Source: Acidimicrobiales bacterium | Lineage (GTDB): Bacteria > Actinomycetota > Acidimicrobiia > Acidimicrobiales > RAAP-2 | DNA length: 6,803 nucleotides | NCBI GenBank assembly: GCA_030044045.1 | Contig: JASHWO010000023.1 | Span: forward strand, 1-6,803 | Direction: 5' to 3' | In this document: piece after piece, positions 5,914-6,803 of the stretch | Numbering within the stretch: the first letter of the stretch is position 1 | Layout: each line of letters opens with the position of its first letter | Program-made: the position numbers and the translations under genes | Notes under the pieces: model-generated | Seen by the model: only the letters and a program-made list of their open reading frames with translations | What the model was told of the DNA's origin: nothing | Databases searched by the model: none

Positions 5914-6060
5914 GCCTCCTACAACCCCAAGACTGGCCGCCGTGTTCCATGGGCCGCCGTGTCCCTCGGGGCACAGGCGCCTTCCCGCCAGGCCACGCTC
6001 CCTGCCCCTACCGGTCGTCCCGGGCCCGACCGCGCCGCCCGAGCCGGCCACCGGCCCGGG
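5914..6060. other. Intergenic spacer between the small hypothetical and SnoaL-like genes
   Basis: A very GC-rich 147-bp spacer with no convincing gene. It holds a short inverted repeat at 5959-5974 (GTGTCCC, 2 bases, GGGGCAC) without a T-run. The minus-strand AGGAGG at 5915-5920 belongs to the downstream gene. A GC palindrome (CCCGCCGGCGGG) lies just inside the end of the SnoaL-like gene. I see no clear promoter or terminator. Confidence 0.4.
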
Positions 6061-6648
6061 TCAGGCCCCGCCGGCGGGCCCGGGACGGGGCGGCACCTCC
6101 CAGAGGCCGACCGGTGCCCGGCCCACCGGGTAGTGGCCGGGCAGCTTCTCGCCGGCCATGGCCCGCTCGAGGCGCTGCTGCATGCCCGGAGTGAGCACCC
6201 CTTTCCCGGCCATGGCCAAGAAGGTGGCGCCGGCGTTGCCCACGTCGAAGAAGTCGCGCTGCCAGCTCCACATCCCCTCCCCGGCGTAGCGGAACCAGCT
6301 CCCGCCCAGCCCGGCGATCTCGTAGGGCGAGCCGTCCTCCCGGGTGGCGTCGGCCACCTGCTGCCAGAGCCCCATGACCTCGCCCTGCCGGTCGTCGACC
6401 AGCACCCGCTGGTAGGGGTAGGACCACCCCTCCAGCCCGGCCATCTCCAGCCCCAGGGCCAGCTCCCGGATCTCGTCCCGGCCCACGGCCATGAACTCGT
6501 CGTTCGGCCCGGCGTTCCACCCGTAGGTGGCGTCCTCGGTGTACAGCTCGGCCATCGGGCGCCAGTCCCGCGTCACCTCGCAGCGGGCGTTGGCCTCCAG
6601 CCAGCGCCGCACCATCTCCTCCAGCTCCTCCCGCGGGAACCCCGGCAT
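6061..6648 (-). CDS. SnoaL-like / NTF2-fold protein
   Basis: 195 residues. The N-terminal two thirds (about 5-140) has the order expected of a SnoaL-like NTF2 fold: helices ELEEMVRRWLEANARC and WRPMAELYTEDATYGW, then VGRDEIRELALGLEM, and beta strands around GWSYPYQRVLVDD, EVMGLWQQVAD, GLGGSWFRYAGEGMWSWQRDFFD. The fold serves as isomerase, cyclase, hydroxylase or dehydratase scaffold, or as a non-catalytic binding module, so no substrate can be named. The C-terminal part (about 145-195), with PGMQQRLERAMAGEKLPGHYP and GLWEVPP, resembles the extension I recall in mycobacterial relatives encoded beside ferredoxin and P450 genes. ATG 6648 is well supported: GGGGAGGAGGG lies just upstream, inside the end of the ferredoxin gene, with about 8 bases between AGGAGG and ATG. 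Only 3 bases separate the genes, so they form an operon. Confidence 0.85.
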   Translation of the reverse strand: MPGFPREELEEMVRRWLEANARCEVTRDWRPMAELYTEDATYGWNAGPNDEFMAVGRDEIRELALGLEMAGLEGWSYPYQRVLVDDRQGEVMGLWQQVADATREDGSPYEIAGLGGSWFRYAGEGMWSWQRDFFDVGNAGATFLAMAGKGVLTPGMQQRLERAMAGEKLPGHYPVGRAPVGLWEVPPRPGPAGGA

Positions 6649-6651
6649 GGC

Positions 6652-6803
6652 TCAGCCCTCCTCCCCTTCCTCGACGATCCGCAACGCCCCGGTGGGGCAC
6701 TCCCGCACCGCCCGCTCCACCTCGGCCCGGCGGTCGACCGTCGGTCGCTCGGCCACCACCGTCAACGCACCCTTCTTCGACACCGAGAAGATCCCCGGCG
6801 CCT
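6652..6803 (-). CDS. Ferredoxin, C-terminal 49 residues (5' part beyond window)
   Basis: The reading frame entering from the right edge encodes APGIFSVSKKGALTVVAERP, then a linker, then RECPTGALRIVEEGEEG and TGA. The APxxFxVxxxG segment followed by a helix ending in CPTGAL is characteristic of the small single-cluster (3Fe-4S or 4Fe-4S) ferredoxins of actinobacteria. The visible cysteine is the last cluster ligand, and the first ligands would lie in the missing N-terminal part, about 15-20 residues away. Such ferredoxins commonly pass electrons to cytochrome P450s or related oxygenases. It is immediately upstream of and co-transcribed with the SnoaL-like gene. There is no start codon inside the window, so the gene is easily missed. 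Confidence 0.88.
   Translation of the reverse strand, partial: APGIFSVSKKGALTVVAERPTVDRRAEVERAVRECPTGALRIVEEGEEG

Noticed and set aside
5959..5974. Intrinsic terminator hairpin
   Set aside because: The stem is short, contains a wobble pair, leaves a 2-base loop unless opened, and has no T-run on either strand.
5914..6051. N-terminal extension of the small hypothetical protein to an ATG at 6051
   Set aside because: The added residues are Gly/Arg/Pro-rich with no pattern, and an AGGAGG lies directly before the inner ATG at 5913.

Overview
This window looks like chromosomal DNA from a high-GC actinobacterium, most likely of the Acidimicrobiia type. That lineage call is inference. It rests on very GC-rich third codon positions, a secreted protein built from YWLVxxDGGVFxFG repeats (a family I associate with that class), a CU044_5270-like membrane protein (an actinobacterial family) and a single-cluster ferredoxin next to a SnoaL-like protein.

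Layout, left to right. (1) 1-1494, plus strand: the 3' part of a secreted CAP-domain protein ending in six 42-residue repeats. The 5' end is probably cut by the window edge. (2) 1513-4507, minus strand: a tight three-gene operon in which each stop overlaps the next start by 4 bp (GTGA, then ATGA). The two outer genes are paralogous exported proteins, each made of two copies of an approximately 110-120 residue module that I cannot assign to a named family. The middle gene is a membrane-anchored CU044_5270-like protein. (3) 4614-4831: a scar in which the 3' end of a minus-strand gene (171 bp, 169 identical to the intact copy at 5550-5720) is joined head-to-head to the 3' end of a second plus-strand repeat-protein gene (49 of 50 bp identical to the end of the gene at 1-1494). 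(4) 4816-5441, minus strand: a VapBC-type toxin-antitoxin pair, with the toxin's stop codon lying inside the scar. (5) 5557-5913, minus strand: the intact small hypothetical gene whose tail was duplicated. (6) 6061-6803, minus strand: a SnoaL/NTF2-like protein preceded by the C-terminal part of a ferredoxin that runs off the window.

How the parts relate: the three-gene operon is the best candidate for an undescribed system. Its products are predicted to sit in or outside the membrane, and the stop/start overlaps suggest fixed stoichiometry. The ferredoxin and SnoaL-like pair is probably part of a redox or lipid-modification cluster continuing to the right. The scar shows that this stretch has been rearranged recently and that the CAP-repeat and small hypothetical genes were once neighbours in at least one copy.
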